Shown: positions 1-9,002 of the stretch, one piece after another
Layout: every line of letters starts with the position of its first letter
Position numbering within the stretch: position 1 is the first letter of the stretch
Assembly: GCF_030770395.1 (NCBI RefSeq)
Contig: NZ_CP132480.1
Location: 2,606,855-2,670,854 of the forward strand
Length of the DNA: 64,000 nt
Origin: Telluria beijingensis
Lineage (GTDB): Bacteria; Pseudomonadota; Gammaproteobacteria; Burkholderiales; Burkholderiaceae_D
Direction: 5' to 3'
Notes under the pieces: generated by a model
Databases searched by the model: none
What the model was told of the DNA's origin: nothing
What the model saw: only the letters and a program-made list of their open reading frames with translations
Program-made: the position numbers and the translations under genes

Positions 1-83
1 CCGGCCGCGAACTCCACGTTGGCGGCGGCGGCCGACGGCGACGAACGCGCCGCCTTGGCGAAGAAATCCAGCGGAGATTGCAT
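1..83 (-). CDS. N-terminal fragment of an unidentified protein, cut by the window edge
   Basis: An open frame runs from an ATG at 83 to the window edge. It encodes about 27 residues beginning MQSPLDFFAKAARS and then turns alanine-rich. It lies 53 nt downstream of the SURF1 gene on the same strand, so it is probably the next gene of the cyo transcription unit. Too little is present to assign a family. In related bacteria a sensor kinase or other regulator can follow SURF1, but nothing in these residues shows that. Confidence 0.5.
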   Translation of the reverse strand, partial: MQSPLDFFAKAARSSPSAAAANVEFAA

Positions 84-136
84 CGGTTCCCGTGAGGTCG
101 GTCCCGCGGCGGCGCGCCACATGGCGCGCCGCCGCC

Positions 137-961
137 TTATTCGTCGGCCTGGCCGCGCCGGGCTTCGTAGCGGGCGACCCACCACGTGGCGGCGGCCACC
201 ATCAGGGCCAGAGCATACCAAGTGAGGGCGTAGACGAGGTGATTATTTGGGAAAGAAATGACGGTCAGGCCGCCGACCGCCTTCTCGGGCGCGGTGGCCG
301 GATCCTGGTCCTTGCCGGCGTCGACGAAGAACGGCGCGACGTTGCCGACATCCAGGCCGCGCGCGGCGGCAATGGCGCCGACTTCGCGTGCGTACCAGCG
401 GTTGTTGACCGGGTCGTTATCGCGCAGGAAGCCGCTCTTGGGCTCGGCGATACGCAGCAGGCCGGTGACCTCGACCGCATCGGCAGTGCGCGCGGTGCAC
501 GGATAGGCGCCCGCGCGCCGCGCCGGATAGCGGGCCGCGATATCGCCGCTGGAGGGAATGAAACCGCGGTTGACGAGGACGATGTGGCCCTCTTCCGTAC
601 ATAACGGTGTGAGCAGCCAGAAGCCGGCGCCGAGATCGGACAGCGCTTGCACCGGCGTGGTGAATTCGTAGAGATAGTGGCCCGACAGGCGTATGCGCCG
701 GTATTCGTCGGACTCTTTCGAGACTTGCGGCCATTGCGCCACTGCGGGCGGCGCAACGGGATCCGCATGAACGCGTGCATCGACGCGTTCGATCAGGTCC
801 AGTTTCCATTGCAGGCGAAACACCTGCCAGGTCCCCAGACCGGCAAACAGCACGAACAGCAGCAGGGCCACCACTGCCAGCAGGCGCCGCACGAAGGCGG
901 AACGCCGTGGCGCCGGGACAGCCTGTGCCGGCCCCGCCGGCTGTTCGCGCACTACCGACAT
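137..961 (-). CDS. SURF1 family oxidase assembly protein
   Basis: The 274-residue protein has the SURF1 layout. An N-terminal membrane helix (about residues 20-40, ending in GLGTWQVFRLQWK) is followed by a periplasmic domain with the family pattern LSDLGAGFWLLTPL and VLVNRGFIP. A second helix lies close to the C-terminus (HLVYALTWYALALMVAAATWW). SURF1 proteins help insert heme into terminal oxidases at the inner membrane. I chose the ATG at 961 because it overlaps the cyoD stop by one base (TGATG), which indicates translational coupling; a longer upstream frame only reads through cyoD. It occupies the place held by cyoE in the E. coli operon, so it probably assists assembly of this bo3 oxidase. 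The family is clear; the exact substrate oxidase is inferred from context. Confidence 0.9.
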   Translation of the reverse strand: MSVVREQPAGPAQAVPAPRRSAFVRRLLAVVALLLFVLFAGLGTWQVFRLQWKLDLIERVDARVHADPVAPPAVAQWPQVSKESDEYRRIRLSGHYLYEFTTPVQALSDLGAGFWLLTPLCTEEGHIVLVNRGFIPSSGDIAARYPARRAGAYPCTARTADAVEVTGLLRIAEPKSGFLRDNDPVNNRWYAREVGAIAAARGLDVGNVAPFFVDAGKDQDPATAPEKAVGGLTVISFPNNHLVYALTWYALALMVAAATWWVARYEARRGQADE

Positions 962-1338
962 CAGGTCATGTCGTGGGTGCTGTTCGGACCCATGCCAGGC
1001 ATCATATTGGTGTTCATATGATGCATGACCCAGATCGAACCGGCCATCACGATGACCAGGATGACGAGGGTCAGGATCAGCGCCATCATGTTCCAGCCGC
1101 CTTCCGCCTTCGAGTTCAGGTGCAGGAAGTACATCATCTGCACGATCAGCTGCACGCCGGCGAAGGCGAGGATGACCCACTTGGTGGTTTCCGGAGCCAG
1201 CACATTGCCCATCACCAGCCAGAACGGGATGATCGTCAGGATCGCCGACAGCGCGAAGCCGATCATGTAGTCCTTGGCGCTGTAGTGCGTCACGTGGACG
1301 TCATGGCCATGGTGGCCGTGGTCGTGGTGGTCGCTCAT
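961..1338 (-). CDS. cyoD: cytochrome bo3 ubiquinol oxidase subunit IV
   Basis: The 125-residue protein has a histidine-rich N-terminus ([15 protein letters not shown]) followed by three hydrophobic segments, the usual make-up of CyoD. The segment FAGVQLIVQMMYFLHL is typical of the family. CyoD is the small fourth subunit and supports assembly of the CuB-heme o centre in the inner membrane. The ATG at 1338 overlaps the cyoC stop by four bases (ATGA), which fixes the start. The histidine-rich head could bind copper, but that is inference. Confidence 0.95.
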   Translation of the reverse strand: MSDHHDHGHHGHDVHVTHYSAKDYMIGFALSAILTIIPFWLVMGNVLAPETTKWVILAFAGVQLIVQMMYFLHLNSKAEGGWNMMALILTLVILVIVMAGSIWVMHHMNTNMMPGMGPNSTHDMT

Positions 1339-1973
1339 GGCAGGACTCCCATCAGGTAGACAAAGGTGAAGACGAAGATCCAGATCAGGTCCAGGAAGTG
1401 CCAGAACAGCGACAGGCACGACAGGCGACGGAAGTTGTCGGTGTTCAGGCCGTGCTTACCCAGCTGGAAGAACAGGGTCACCAGCCAGATGATGCCGAAC
1501 GTCACGTGCAGGCCGTGGGTGCCGACCAGCGCGAAGAACGCGGTCAGGAAGCCCGAGCGCTGCGGACCCGCGCCCATGTGGATCAGGTGCTGGAACTCAT
1601 AGATTTCCACGCACAGGAAGGCCAGGCCCAGGACGCCGGTCACGGCCAGCCACATGCGGGTCTTGCCCAGGTTCTTCGCTTGCGCGGCGATCATGGCGAA
1701 GCCGAAGGTCAGCGACGACACCAGCAGGAACGCCGTGTTCAGCGCGATCAGCGGCAGCTCGAACAGCTCGGCGCCGGTCGGACCGCCGGCGTACGAGCGG
1801 CCTTGCACCGCGTAGGTGGCGAACAGGGACGCGAAGATGAGGCAGTCGCTCATCAGGTAGAGCCAGAAGCCCAGCAGCGTGCCCTGCTCCGGGTGGTGTT
1901 CGCGGACGATGTAGCGTCCGCTCACGTCGTCGGCGACGCTGCCGCCGGTTACAGATACGTTAAGTTCAGACAT
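1335..1973 (-). CDS. cyoC: cytochrome bo3 ubiquinol oxidase subunit III
   Basis: The 212-residue protein shows five membrane helices and the subunit III sequence pattern, with [28 protein letters not shown] near the N-terminus and [15 protein letters not shown] followed by [17 protein letters not shown] at the C-terminus. It packs against CyoB in the inner-membrane oxidase. The ATG at 1973 lies inside the end of cyoB (8-nt overlap), as expected in a tightly packed operon; the frame upstream of it is simply cyoB in another phase. Confidence 0.95.
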   Translation of the reverse strand: MSELNVSVTGGSVADDVSGRYIVREHHPEQGTLLGFWLYLMSDCLIFASLFATYAVQGRSYAGGPTGAELFELPLIALNTAFLLVSSLTFGFAMIAAQAKNLGKTRMWLAVTGVLGLAFLCVEIYEFQHLIHMGAGPQRSGFLTAFFALVGTHGLHVTFGIIWLVTLFFQLGKHGLNTDNFRRLSCLSLFWHFLDLIWIFVFTFVYLMGVLP

Positions 1974-3975
1974 GGCTTTCCAGCAGTCGGGTGCGTTCCG
2001 CTTCGGTCCGGGCCACTTCTTCGGCCGGGATGTAGTAGTCACGCTTGTAGTTGAAGGTATGGATGATGATCGCGGCCATCATGGCGACGAAGGCAGCCAC
2101 GGTCAGCGCCCACATATGCCAGATGATGCCGAAACCGACCACGCACGAGATCGCGGAGATCACGAAGCCGGCGCCGGTGTTCTTCGGCATGTGGATCGCC
2201 ACGAAGTCCTTCAGCGGACGACGGTAGCCGTTCTTCTTCATGTCGGCGAAGGTGTCGTTGTCGTACACCACTGGCGTGAACGCGAAGTTGTAGTCCGGCG
2301 GTGGCGACGAGGTCGCCCACTCCAGCGTACGGCCTTCCCATGGATCGCCGGTGAAGTCGCGCAGGCGCGCGGTGTTGCGATCGCGGAAGCTGACATAGAT
2401 CTGCATGATCAGCGCGCCGATACCGCCGGCGATCATCAGGGTTCCCAGGAACGAGATCTGGAACAGCCACTGCACCGAAGGATCGTCGAAATGGCTCACG
2501 CGACGGGTGTAGCCCATGAAGCCCAGGATGTACGGCGGGGTGAACGCGACCCAGAAGCCGATCGACCACAGCCAGAACGAGACCAGGCCCCAGAAACGGT
2601 CCAGCTTGTAGCCGAAGGCTTTCGGGAACCAGTAGTTGATGCCGGCAAAGATACCGAACACGACGCCGCCGATGATCACGTTGTGGAAGTGGGCGATCAG
2701 GAACAGCGAGTTGTGCAGCACGAAGTCGGCCGCCGGGATCGCCAGCATGACGCCGGTCATGCCGCCGATGACGAAGGTCAGCATGAACGACACGGTCCAC
2801 ATCATCGGCAGTTCGAAGCGGATACGGCCGCGGTACATGGTGAACAGCCAGTTGAAGATCTTGGCGCCGGTCGGGATCGAGATGATCATCGTCGTGATGC
2901 CGAAGAACGCATTGACGCTGGCGCCCGAACCCATGGTGAAGAAGTGGTGCAGCCACACCAGGTACGACAGGACCATGATGACGCAGGTCGCGTACACCAT
3001 CGAGGTGTAACCGAACAGGCGCTTGCCGCAGAAGGTCGAGACGACTTCGGAGAAGATGCCGAAGGCCGGCAGGATCAGGATGTAGACCTCAGGGTGGCCC
3101 CAGATCCAGATCAGGTTAACGTACATCATCGGGTTGCCGCCACGGTCGCTCGTGAAGAACGCGGTGTCGAGCAGGCGGTCCATGCCCAGCATGGCCAGCA
3201 CGGCGGTCAGGATCGGGAAGGTGACGACGATCAGGATGTTGGTGCACAGCGAGGTCCAGGTGAAGACTGGCATCTTCATCAGGTCCATGCCCGGTGCGCG
3301 CATCTTGATGATGGTGACGATCAGGTTGACGCCAGACAAGGTGGTACCCACGCCCGCGACCTGCAGCGCCCAGATGTAGTAGTCGACGCCGACACCCGGG
3401 CTGGCCAGGATGCCCGACAGCGGTGGATACGCCAGCCAGCCGGTACGCGCGAACTCACCCACGAACAGCGATGCCATGATCAGCACGGCGCCCATGGTGG
3501 TCATCCAGAACGAGAAGTTGTTCAGGAATGGGAAAGCCACGTCGCGCGCGCCGATCTGCAGCGGCACCACGTAGTTCATCAGGCCCGTCACGAACGGCAT
3601 CGCCACGAAGAAGATCATGATCACGCCGTGGGCGGTGAAGATCTGGTCGTAGTGGTGCGGCGGCAGGAAGCCGGCATTGTCGCCGAAGGCGATCGCCTGC
3701 TGGGCGCGCATCATGAAGGCGTCGGCGAAGCCGCGCAGCAGCATGATCAGGCCCAGGATCATGTACATGATACCGATTTTCTTGTGGTCGATACTGGTGA
3801 TCCAGTCTTTCCACAGGGTGCCCCACAGGCGGAAGTAGGAGATCAGGCCCACGAGGGCCAGACCGCCGACGATCACACCGGCGAAGGTAGCGATCAGAAT
3901 CGGCTCATGGAGCGGGATCGCGTCCCAGCCCAGCCGACCGAAGATGAACTTCGTCAAGTCGAATGATTCTTGCAT
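1966..3975 (-). CDS. cyoB: cytochrome bo3 ubiquinol oxidase subunit I
   Basis: This is the 669-residue catalytic subunit of the proton-pumping quinol oxidase, a typical CyoB length. Visible features include the quinol-site region with [14 protein letters not shown] (Arg and Asp of the high-affinity ubiquinol site), [11 protein letters not shown] (low-spin heme ligand), [15 protein letters not shown] (CuB histidine and cross-linked tyrosine), the WLHHFFTMG CuB pair, and [10 protein letters not shown] (heme ligands). The whole protein is multi-helix membrane sequence. It oxidises ubiquinol and reduces O2 to water. The ATG at 3975 follows the cyoA stop by two bases. Confidence 0.98.
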   Translation of the reverse strand: MQESFDLTKFIFGRLGWDAIPLHEPILIATFAGVIVGGLALVGLISYFRLWGTLWKDWITSIDHKKIGIMYMILGLIMLLRGFADAFMMRAQQAIAFGDNAGFLPPHHYDQIFTAHGVIMIFFVAMPFVTGLMNYVVPLQIGARDVAFPFLNNFSFWMTTMGAVLIMASLFVGEFARTGWLAYPPLSGILASPGVGVDYYIWALQVAGVGTTLSGVNLIVTIIKMRAPGMDLMKMPVFTWTSLCTNILIVVTFPILTAVLAMLGMDRLLDTAFFTSDRGGNPMMYVNLIWIWGHPEVYILILPAFGIFSEVVSTFCGKRLFGYTSMVYATCVIMVLSYLVWLHHFFTMGSGASVNAFFGITTMIISIPTGAKIFNWLFTMYRGRIRFELPMMWTVSFMLTFVIGGMTGVMLAIPAADFVLHNSLFLIAHFHNVIIGGVVFGIFAGINYWFPKAFGYKLDRFWGLVSFWLWSIGFWVAFTPPYILGFMGYTRRVSHFDDPSVQWLFQISFLGTLMIAGGIGALIMQIYVSFRDRNTARLRDFTGDPWEGRTLEWATSSPPPDYNFAFTPVVYDNDTFADMKKNGYRRPLKDFVAIHMPKNTGAGFVISAISCVVGFGIIWHMWALTVAAFVAMMAAIIIHTFNYKRDYYIPAEEVARTEAERTRLLESHV

Positions 3976-3977
3976 GA

Positions 3978-4985
3978 TTACTTCATCAAGGTATTAATAG
4001 GAGCCACGCACATTTCCAGCGCTTCCGCCAGTGCCGACTTGCCGCCCTGCGACTGCTGGCGGATGGCGGCGGCCATCTGGTTGCGCTTCATGTCTTCGTG
4101 CATCTGCTGGTTCATGCACATCGTGCCTTCGGCCACGCAGCGGTTCAGGATGCGGTTGAACAGCGCCGGCTCGACCTGGCCGTAGTGGCGCACGGCCTCC
4201 TTGGCGGTCGGCTTCTCCAGCACCAGGTAGTCGGCGCGGTCCAGCACGGCGGTGTTGGCCTTCGTCTCCTGCACCCAGGCGTCGAACTCGGCGGTGGTCA
4301 CGCCCTTGTAGGCGAACTTCATGTGCGAGAAACCGTCGCCGCTGAAGTTGGCCGACAGGCCCTGGTAGTCGCCAGCCTTGTTGAGCACCGCGTTCAGCTC
4401 GGTCTGCATGCCGGGCATCGTGTAGATCATGCCGGCCAGCGTCGGGATATAGAAGGTGTTCATCACGGTCGATGCCGTCATCTTGAAGCGGATCGGGGTG
4501 TCGATCGGGGTCACCAGCTGGTTGACCGAGGCGATGCCCTGCTCTGGATAGATGAACAGCCATTTCCAGTCGAGCGCCACGACCTGCACCTCGAGCACCT
4601 TGGTCGAGGCCGGGATCGGACGGTTTTCGTCGAGGCGGTCGAGCGGACGGTAGGGATCCAGCTTGTGGGTACTGACCCAGGTGATCAGGCCCAGGACGAT
4701 GATGATCAGGAGCGGTGCGCCCCAGATGACGAGCTCGAGTTTCGTCGAGTGGTCCCAGTCGGGTTCGTATTTCGCATTGGCGTTCTTGCGATAGCGCCAG
4801 GCGAACAGGACAGTCAGGATCATCACCGGAACGATGATCAACAACATCAGCGCAACCGAAATGGTGATCAGATCGGCCTGCTGCTTCGCAATATCGCCGG
4901 TGGGATTCATGACGACCGTGTTGCAGCCGGCCAGCGCTGCAAGCGGAAGTAATGGAAGTCCGCGGCGGACAATTTTAGGAATCAT
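3978..4985 (-). CDS. cyoA: cytochrome bo3 ubiquinol oxidase subunit II (lipoprotein)
   Basis: The 335-residue protein begins with a lipoprotein signal peptide whose lipobox LAGC places the modified cysteine at residue 21. Two membrane helices follow (about 40-62 and 85-105), then a periplasmic cupredoxin-like domain lacking the CuA ligand set, as expected for a quinol rather than cytochrome c oxidase. Family signatures include [22 protein letters not shown] and the [19 protein letters not shown] stretch. It is the first gene of the cyo operon, divergent from an MFS transporter. No good Shine-Dalgarno is visible before the ATG. Confidence 0.97.
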   Translation of the reverse strand: MIPKIVRRGLPLLPLAALAGCNTVVMNPTGDIAKQQADLITISVALMLLIIVPVMILTVLFAWRYRKNANAKYEPDWDHSTKLELVIWGAPLLIIIVLGLITWVSTHKLDPYRPLDRLDENRPIPASTKVLEVQVVALDWKWLFIYPEQGIASVNQLVTPIDTPIRFKMTASTVMNTFYIPTLAGMIYTMPGMQTELNAVLNKAGDYQGLSANFSGDGFSHMKFAYKGVTTAEFDAWVQETKANTAVLDRADYLVLEKPTAKEAVRHYGQVEPALFNRILNRCVAEGTMCMNQQMHEDMKRNQMAAAIRQQSQGGKSALAEALEMCVAPINTLMK

Positions 4986-5128
4986 GCTAGGTATCTAACG
5001 TTACATGGAAGGAGAACATGCTACTGTAATGCCAACGGTCGCCGAAGAACATTGGACACATTGTCTCACCCTTGCCTAAATGCAATTTTAACAACAGGGC
5101 GACCGTCGACTTCTCTGGAGAACACAAT
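4986..5128. promoter_or_regulatory. divergent promoter region between cyoA and the MFS gene
   Basis: This 143-nt gap must hold the promoters of both the cyo operon (leftward) and the transporter gene (rightward). It contains a 9-bp inverted repeat, ACGGTCGCC at 5035-5043 and GGCGACCGT at 5098-5106, separated by 54 nt. A weak rightward sigma-70-like pair (TTGGAC near 5052, CTAAAT near 5076) can be proposed. The repeat could be a regulator site or a structure; I cannot say which. Confidence 0.45.
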
Positions 5129-6472
5129 ATGCAAAGCACGACGACGTACGGCGGCGCAGGGGCCGCTCCAATCACGCACCCCAATAGCGGAGCTCGCAAC
5201 ATCAATGCCAGGGATGCGCACGTCGATCCGGGTGACATCGCCGTCGGCGTGGTCATCGGCCGGTCGGCGGAATATTTTGAATTCTTCACGTACGCGATCG
5301 CGTCCGCCCTCGTGTTCCCGGCCATTTTCTTCCCCTGGGCGGACCGGCTCGATGCCACCCTGTATTCGTTCGCCATCTTCGCCCTCGCCTTCGTGGCGCG
5401 CCCGATCGGCACGGTCGTGTTCATGGCGATCCAGAAGCGCTGGAGCCGCGACATGAAGCTCGGCATTTCGCTGCTCATGATGGGTACCAGCACCGTCGTC
5501 ATCGCCATGCTCCCAAGCTATAGTGAAATCGGCGCCACCGCCATCATCCTGCTGGCTGCCTTGCGCATCGCCCAGGGTTTTGCACAGGGCGGCTCCTGGG
5601 ATGGCCTGCCGTCGCTGCTGGCCCTGAGCGCACCCGAGAACAAGCGCGGATGGTACGCCATGCTCGGACAATTGAGCGCACCGCTTGGTTTCGTGATCGC
5701 GGCCGGCATCTTCGCCTTCCTGATCGCCTATACGTCCGAGGAAGACTTCCTGACCTGGGGCTGGCGCTTCCCGTTCTTCGTCGCCTTCGCCATCAACGTG
5801 GTCGGCACCTTCGCCCGCCTGCGCCTGGCCAGCACGCCCGAATATTCTCGCCTGCTTGACTCGCACCACCTCGACCCGGCCCCGGTCGGCGAACTGGTGA
5901 GCAAGCAAGGCAGCAATATCGCCATCGGCGCCATGGCCGCCCTGGCCAGCTACGCCCTGTTCCACCTGGTGACCGTGTTCCCGCTGTCGTGGATCCAGCT
6001 GTACGAAACCCGCCCGATGGACGAGTTCCTGCACATCCAGATGTGGGGCGCCGGCCTGGCGGCGATCGCCATGCTCATCTCGGGCATCGTGGCGGATAAA
6101 CTGGGTCGCCGCACCACCCTCGGCACCGCGGCAGCGCTGATCGCCCTGTATTCGGCCTCGATCCCGTTCCTGATCAATAGCGGCACTGCCGGCCAGAACG
6201 CCTTCATCCTGATCGGCTTCACCCTGCTCGGCTTCTCCTACGGCCAGGCAGCGGGCGCCACGACCTCGAACTTCCAGAAGCAGTTCCGCTACACCGGCGC
6301 GGCCCTGACCTCCGACCTGGCCTGGCTGGTCGGCGCGGCCTTCGCCCCGCTGGTCGCCCTCGGCCTGTCGGCGCACTTCGGCCTGGGCTATGTGAGCCTG
6401 TATCTGCTGTCGGGAGCGGTCGCTTCGCTGGCGGCGCTGAGCCTGAACCGCAAGCTGGAGATTCGCGACTGA
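5129..6472 (+). CDS. MFS transporter, metabolite:H+ symporter type
   Basis: The 447-residue membrane protein has about twelve hydrophobic segments and the features of the metabolite/H+ symporter branch (ProP/ShiA/KgtP-like). These are IGRSAEYFEFFTYAIASALVFPAIFFP in helix 1, a loop with FVARPIGTVVFMAIQKRWSRD, and SGIVADKLGRRTTLGTAAAL between helices 8 and 9. Substrates in this group are organic acids, osmolytes or shikimate; the sequence does not tell which. The ATG at 5129 is chosen over one at 5072 because GGAGA sits at the right distance before it. It is divergent from cyoA and followed by a strong hairpin terminator. Confidence 0.85.
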   Translation: MQSTTTYGGAGAAPITHPNSGARNINARDAHVDPGDIAVGVVIGRSAEYFEFFTYAIASALVFPAIFFPWADRLDATLYSFAIFALAFVARPIGTVVFMAIQKRWSRDMKLGISLLMMGTSTVVIAMLPSYSEIGATAIILLAALRIAQGFAQGGSWDGLPSLLALSAPENKRGWYAMLGQLSAPLGFVIAAGIFAFLIAYTSEEDFLTWGWRFPFFVAFAINVVGTFARLRLASTPEYSRLLDSHHLDPAPVGELVSKQGSNIAIGAMAALASYALFHLVTVFPLSWIQLYETRPMDEFLHIQMWGAGLAAIAMLISGIVADKLGRRTTLGTAAALIALYSASIPFLINSGTAGQNAFILIGFTLLGFSYGQAAGATTSNFQKQFRYTGAALTSDLAWLVGAAFAPLVALGLSAHFGLGYVSLYLLSGAVASLAALSLNRKLEIRD

Positions 6473-6495
6473 TGCTTGTGGATTAGCCGGGTGAC

Positions 6496-6521
6496 GACAA
6501 CGGCCCTGCGGGGCCGTTGTC
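6496..6521. terminator. hairpin terminator after the MFS gene
   Basis: A perfect 11-bp stem, GACAACGGCCC paired with GGGCCGTTGTC around a TGCG loop, lies 24 nt after the transporter stop and 35 nt beyond the end of the convergent SDR gene. There is only a short T-rich stretch (CATTT) on the plus side, so it may serve both directions. Confidence 0.7.
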
Positions 6522-6556
6522 CATTTCATGGCTGCGATTCCGGGCCGTACGCCACT

Positions 6557-7264
6557 TCAACGGACGTTATTGACCGTATAGATGCCCGGCGTCGCCGACA
6601 GGCCGGCCTTGACCGCCTGGGTGAGCTCGTCAATCATGACTTCGTCCAACCCTGCTTCCAGCGCCGCATAGCCGCGCTCGACCACCGTGGCCGGGGCCTG
6701 TTTCGGCAGCGTGATGTCGCGCGTCAGGTCGGTGTCGATGAAGCCGACGTGCAGGCCCAGCACCTGGGTGCCCTGCCCGCGCAACTCGTTGCGCAGCGCG
6801 TTCGTCAGGCTCCAGGCGGCCGCCTTCGTCACGCCATAGGCCGCCAGTGCCGGGGAGCTGATCCAGCTCGCGACCGACAGCACATTGAGGAAGGCGCCGC
6901 CGCCATTGCGGCCCAACACCGGCGCGAAGGCCCGGCTCATGCCCAGGATGCCGAACACATTCGTGTCCAGCATCGCCTGCAGGGAATCCTCGACGCCATC
7001 ATGCAATACCTGCTGGAAATGGGCGATGCCGGCGTTGTTGATCACCAGGTCGACGTCGGCCAGCGCGTTCGCCGCGGCGGCGATGCTGGCCGCATCGGTC
7101 ACGTCCAGCCGCACCGGCGTGACGCCGGCCAGGGTGACGCTGGCCGGATCGCGCGCTCCCGCGTAGACCTTGCGCGCGCCGCGCGCGAGCGCCTGGCGGG
7201 CGAATTCGAGGCCCAGGCCGCGGTTGGCGCCGGTGACGAGGACGGTGGCGTTGTCGAGTTTCAT
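6557..7264 (-). CDS. short-chain dehydrogenase/reductase (SDR)
   Basis: The 235-residue protein is a classical-type SDR: TGANRGLG nucleotide-binding motif at residues 11-18, NNAG at 76-79, catalytic serine region LSVASW near 130, and YGVTK (Tyr143, Lys147). It should reduce or oxidise a small carbonyl/alcohol with NAD(P)H; the substrate is unknown. The ATG at 7264 has a good AAAGGGA ribosome site; an upstream frame start lies inside the operator. The gene is downstream of a TetR-family regulator on the same strand, separated by a terminator and a palindromic operator, so it probably has its own TetR-repressed promoter. Confidence 0.85.
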   Translation of the reverse strand: MKLDNATVLVTGANRGLGLEFARQALARGARKVYAGARDPASVTLAGVTPVRLDVTDAASIAAAANALADVDLVINNAGIAHFQQVLHDGVEDSLQAMLDTNVFGILGMSRAFAPVLGRNGGGAFLNVLSVASWISSPALAAYGVTKAAAWSLTNALRNELRGQGTQVLGLHVGFIDTDLTRDITLPKQAPATVVERGYAALEAGLDEVMIDELTQAVKAGLSATPGIYTVNNVR

Positions 7265-7298
7265 GGCATTCCCTTTCTGGTCGATATGGTGGACGCCA

Positions 7299-7324
7299 TA
7301 AAATATGACGTGCATCATATTTTA
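7299..7324. promoter_or_regulatory. palindromic operator, probably for the adjacent TetR regulator
   Basis: Two perfect 10-bp half-sites, TAAAATATGA (7299-7308) and TCATATTTTA (7315-7324), are separated by six bases. The site lies 35 nt upstream of the SDR start, where a promoter is expected. An AT-rich perfect palindrome in GC-rich DNA, next to a TetR gene, is the usual form of a TetR-family operator. Binding is inferred. Confidence 0.7.
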
Positions 7325-7331
7325 ATCGAAG

Positions 7332-7357
7332 AAAAAAGGCCGCGCTGGAGGCGGCCC
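7332..7357 (-). terminator. Rho-independent terminator of the tetR gene
   Basis: Read on the minus strand, GGCCGC pairs with GCGGCC around a short loop and is followed directly by six T residues. It starts 8 nt after the tetR stop at 7365 and ends just before the SDR operator, insulating the two genes. Confidence 0.85.
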
Positions 7358-7364
7358 AATTCTG

Positions 7365-7952
7365 TCAGCGCTCGTACTGCGCCAGTATGGCCTGCCGGCT
7401 TGCCGCCAGCATCGCCGCGCCCTGCTCGCCCGGTCCGAAGGTGCGCGCGATCTGCAGGGCGCCGACCATGGCGCCGGTGAGCGCCAGCGCCCGGTCATGC
7501 GCGCCGTCGCCGACTTCCGCCAGCGCCGCCTGGACGCTGCCGACCAGCCGCTCGATGCGCCCACGCGCAACTTCGCGCAGCGGCGCCGCCTGGCGTCCCA
7601 TCTCGGAGCCGAGCGAACCGACCACGCAGCCCAGCCCCGCCTCGCAGGCCGCCAGGTGTTCGTCGGACAGGTAGGCGCGCACCAGGGCCGCCAGCGGGCT
7701 GGCGCCGGTCTCGCGCAGGGAAGTCGCACGGCGCTCCAGGTTGGGGCTCGATGCCGCATCGGCATGTTCGAGCGCCTCGACCAGCAAGGCCTCGCGCGAA
7801 TCGAAATGGGCGTAGAAGCCGCCATGGGTCAGGCCAGCGCCCTTCATGACGTCGGCCACGCCGACGCCGTCGAACCCGTCACGGCGCAGCGCGCGCGCGG
7901 CGACGTCGAGGATCCGGGCATGGGTTTGCTCGCGTTTCGAAAGGACGGTCAT
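7365..7952 (-). CDS. TetR/AcrR family transcriptional regulator
   Basis: The 195-residue protein has an N-terminal TetR helix-turn-helix domain (about residues 10-56: ILDVAARALRRDGFDGVGVADVMKGAGLTHGGFYAHFDSREALLVEAL) and a C-terminal ligand domain. GGFYAHF with CEAGLGCVVGSL resembles the subgroup of TetR proteins with a conserved ligand-domain cysteine motif (LmrA/YxaF-like C-terminal domain). It is transcribed in the same direction as the SDR gene downstream and probably represses it through the palindrome at 7299-7324. The inducer is unknown. Confidence 0.88.
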   Translation of the reverse strand: MTVLSKREQTHARILDVAARALRRDGFDGVGVADVMKGAGLTHGGFYAHFDSREALLVEALEHADAASSPNLERRATSLRETGASPLAALVRAYLSDEHLAACEAGLGCVVGSLGSEMGRQAAPLREVARGRIERLVGSVQAALAEVGDGAHDRALALTGAMVGALQIARTFGPGEQGAAMLAASRQAILAQYER

Positions 7953-8032
7953 GCTTTGCCTGCAGGGATGGAATGATCTTCATGCTACGACCATCCCTCG
8001 CCGTGGTCAACCGTGCGGCGGCCCCGACCGCC

Positions 8033-8941
8033 TTACGAAAGCGCCGTATCGAGCACCGTCATCAGGATGAAGCCGAACACCAGCGCGATGCTGGCCTGGG
8101 TGCCGTTGCCGGACTGGCGCGACTCGGGGATCACGTCGTTGACGATCACCAGCAGCATGGCGCCGGCGGCTGCGGCCAGCGCATATGGCAGCAGGCCCGC
8201 CGAGATGCCGATCAGGGCGACGCCGAACACGGCGGCGATCGGCTCGACCAGGCCCGAGGCCACGCCCATGGCCACCGCCGTCAGGCGGCTATAGCCCACG
8301 GCGTGCAGCGCCAGCGCCACCACCAGGCCTTCGGGCACGTCCTGGATCGACACGCCGGTGGCGAGCGAGGTGGCTTTTTCGACGTCGATGCCGGCAAAGG
8401 CCACGCCGATGGCCAGGCCCTCGGGCAGGTTGTGCAGTGCCACCGCCCACACGAATAGCCAGGCCCGGCGCAGCGACACTTTATCGGGCTCGTTCGACAG
8501 GATGCCCTCGGTGCGCACCGCGCGCCCGAGCAGCAGGATGGCGCCGGCGCCGAACATGATGCCGGCGCCGACCATGAGGCTCGATTCCCAACTGCCGGCC
8601 CCGGCCGCCTTGGCCGCCGACAGCGCCGGGATCACCAGCGAGAAGGCGGTGGCGCCCAGCATGACACCGGCGCCGAAACCGAGGAAGCAATCGTAGGTGC
8701 GTTTGCTGAAGTTCTGTGCGAACAGCACCGGCAAGGTGCCGAGCGCGGTCGCGGCCGCCGCGGTGCTGCCGCCGGCCAGCGCTGCCAGCATCTTGGGATT
8801 GGCATTCATGATCTGTTCGATCATGCTGCCGAGCAGGACCAGGAAGCCGAGTGCGCAGATACCGAAACCGATGGCGCGGCGCGGAGTCAGCCAGCGCGGC
8901 AGGCCACGAGGGTGGGCGGTTTTCTCGGTTCGAATATCCAT
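8033..8941 (-). CDS. ZIP family divalent metal transporter (GufA/ZupT-like)
   Basis: The 302-residue protein has about eight membrane helices and the two signature motifs of ZIP transporters: HNLPEG at residues 170-175 and QDVPEG at 200-205. These form the binuclear metal site in helices 4 and 5. It should import zinc or a similar divalent metal across the inner membrane. The N-terminal extension with an extra hydrophobic segment (about 23-45) fits the GufA branch. The ATG at 8941 is preceded by GGAAG at suitable distance; a longer frame has no such site. It stands alone between tetR and a manganese catalase, both on the same strand. Confidence 0.9.
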   Translation of the reverse strand: MDIRTEKTAHPRGLPRWLTPRRAIGFGICALGFLVLLGSMIEQIMNANPKMLAALAGGSTAAAATALGTLPVLFAQNFSKRTYDCFLGFGAGVMLGATAFSLVIPALSAAKAAGAGSWESSLMVGAGIMFGAGAILLLGRAVRTEGILSNEPDKVSLRRAWLFVWAVALHNLPEGLAIGVAFAGIDVEKATSLATGVSIQDVPEGLVVALALHAVGYSRLTAVAMGVASGLVEPIAAVFGVALIGISAGLLPYALAAAAGAMLLVIVNDVIPESRQSGNGTQASIALVFGFILMTVLDTALS

Positions 8942-9002
8942 GCATCTTCCAGTCAAAGACCGCACCGGGGCTGCGCAGCGTGCGCGCCCCGGCGCAAGGG
9001 GG

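Noticed and set aside
1972..3966. 664-residue plus-strand open frame
   Set aside because: It lies entirely antisense to cyoB, has no ribosome site, and its His/Asp/Arg-rich composition is the usual shadow of a membrane protein gene in GC-rich DNA.
5014..5031. Three-codon frame with a good ribosome site (GAAGGAGAAC then ATG) in the cyoA-MFS gap
   Set aside because: Too short to interpret, and no link to translation of the transporter gene is visible.
5066..6529. 487-residue minus-strand open frame
   Set aside because: Antisense to the MFS transporter; Gln/Arg/Gly-rich shadow translation without a ribosome site.
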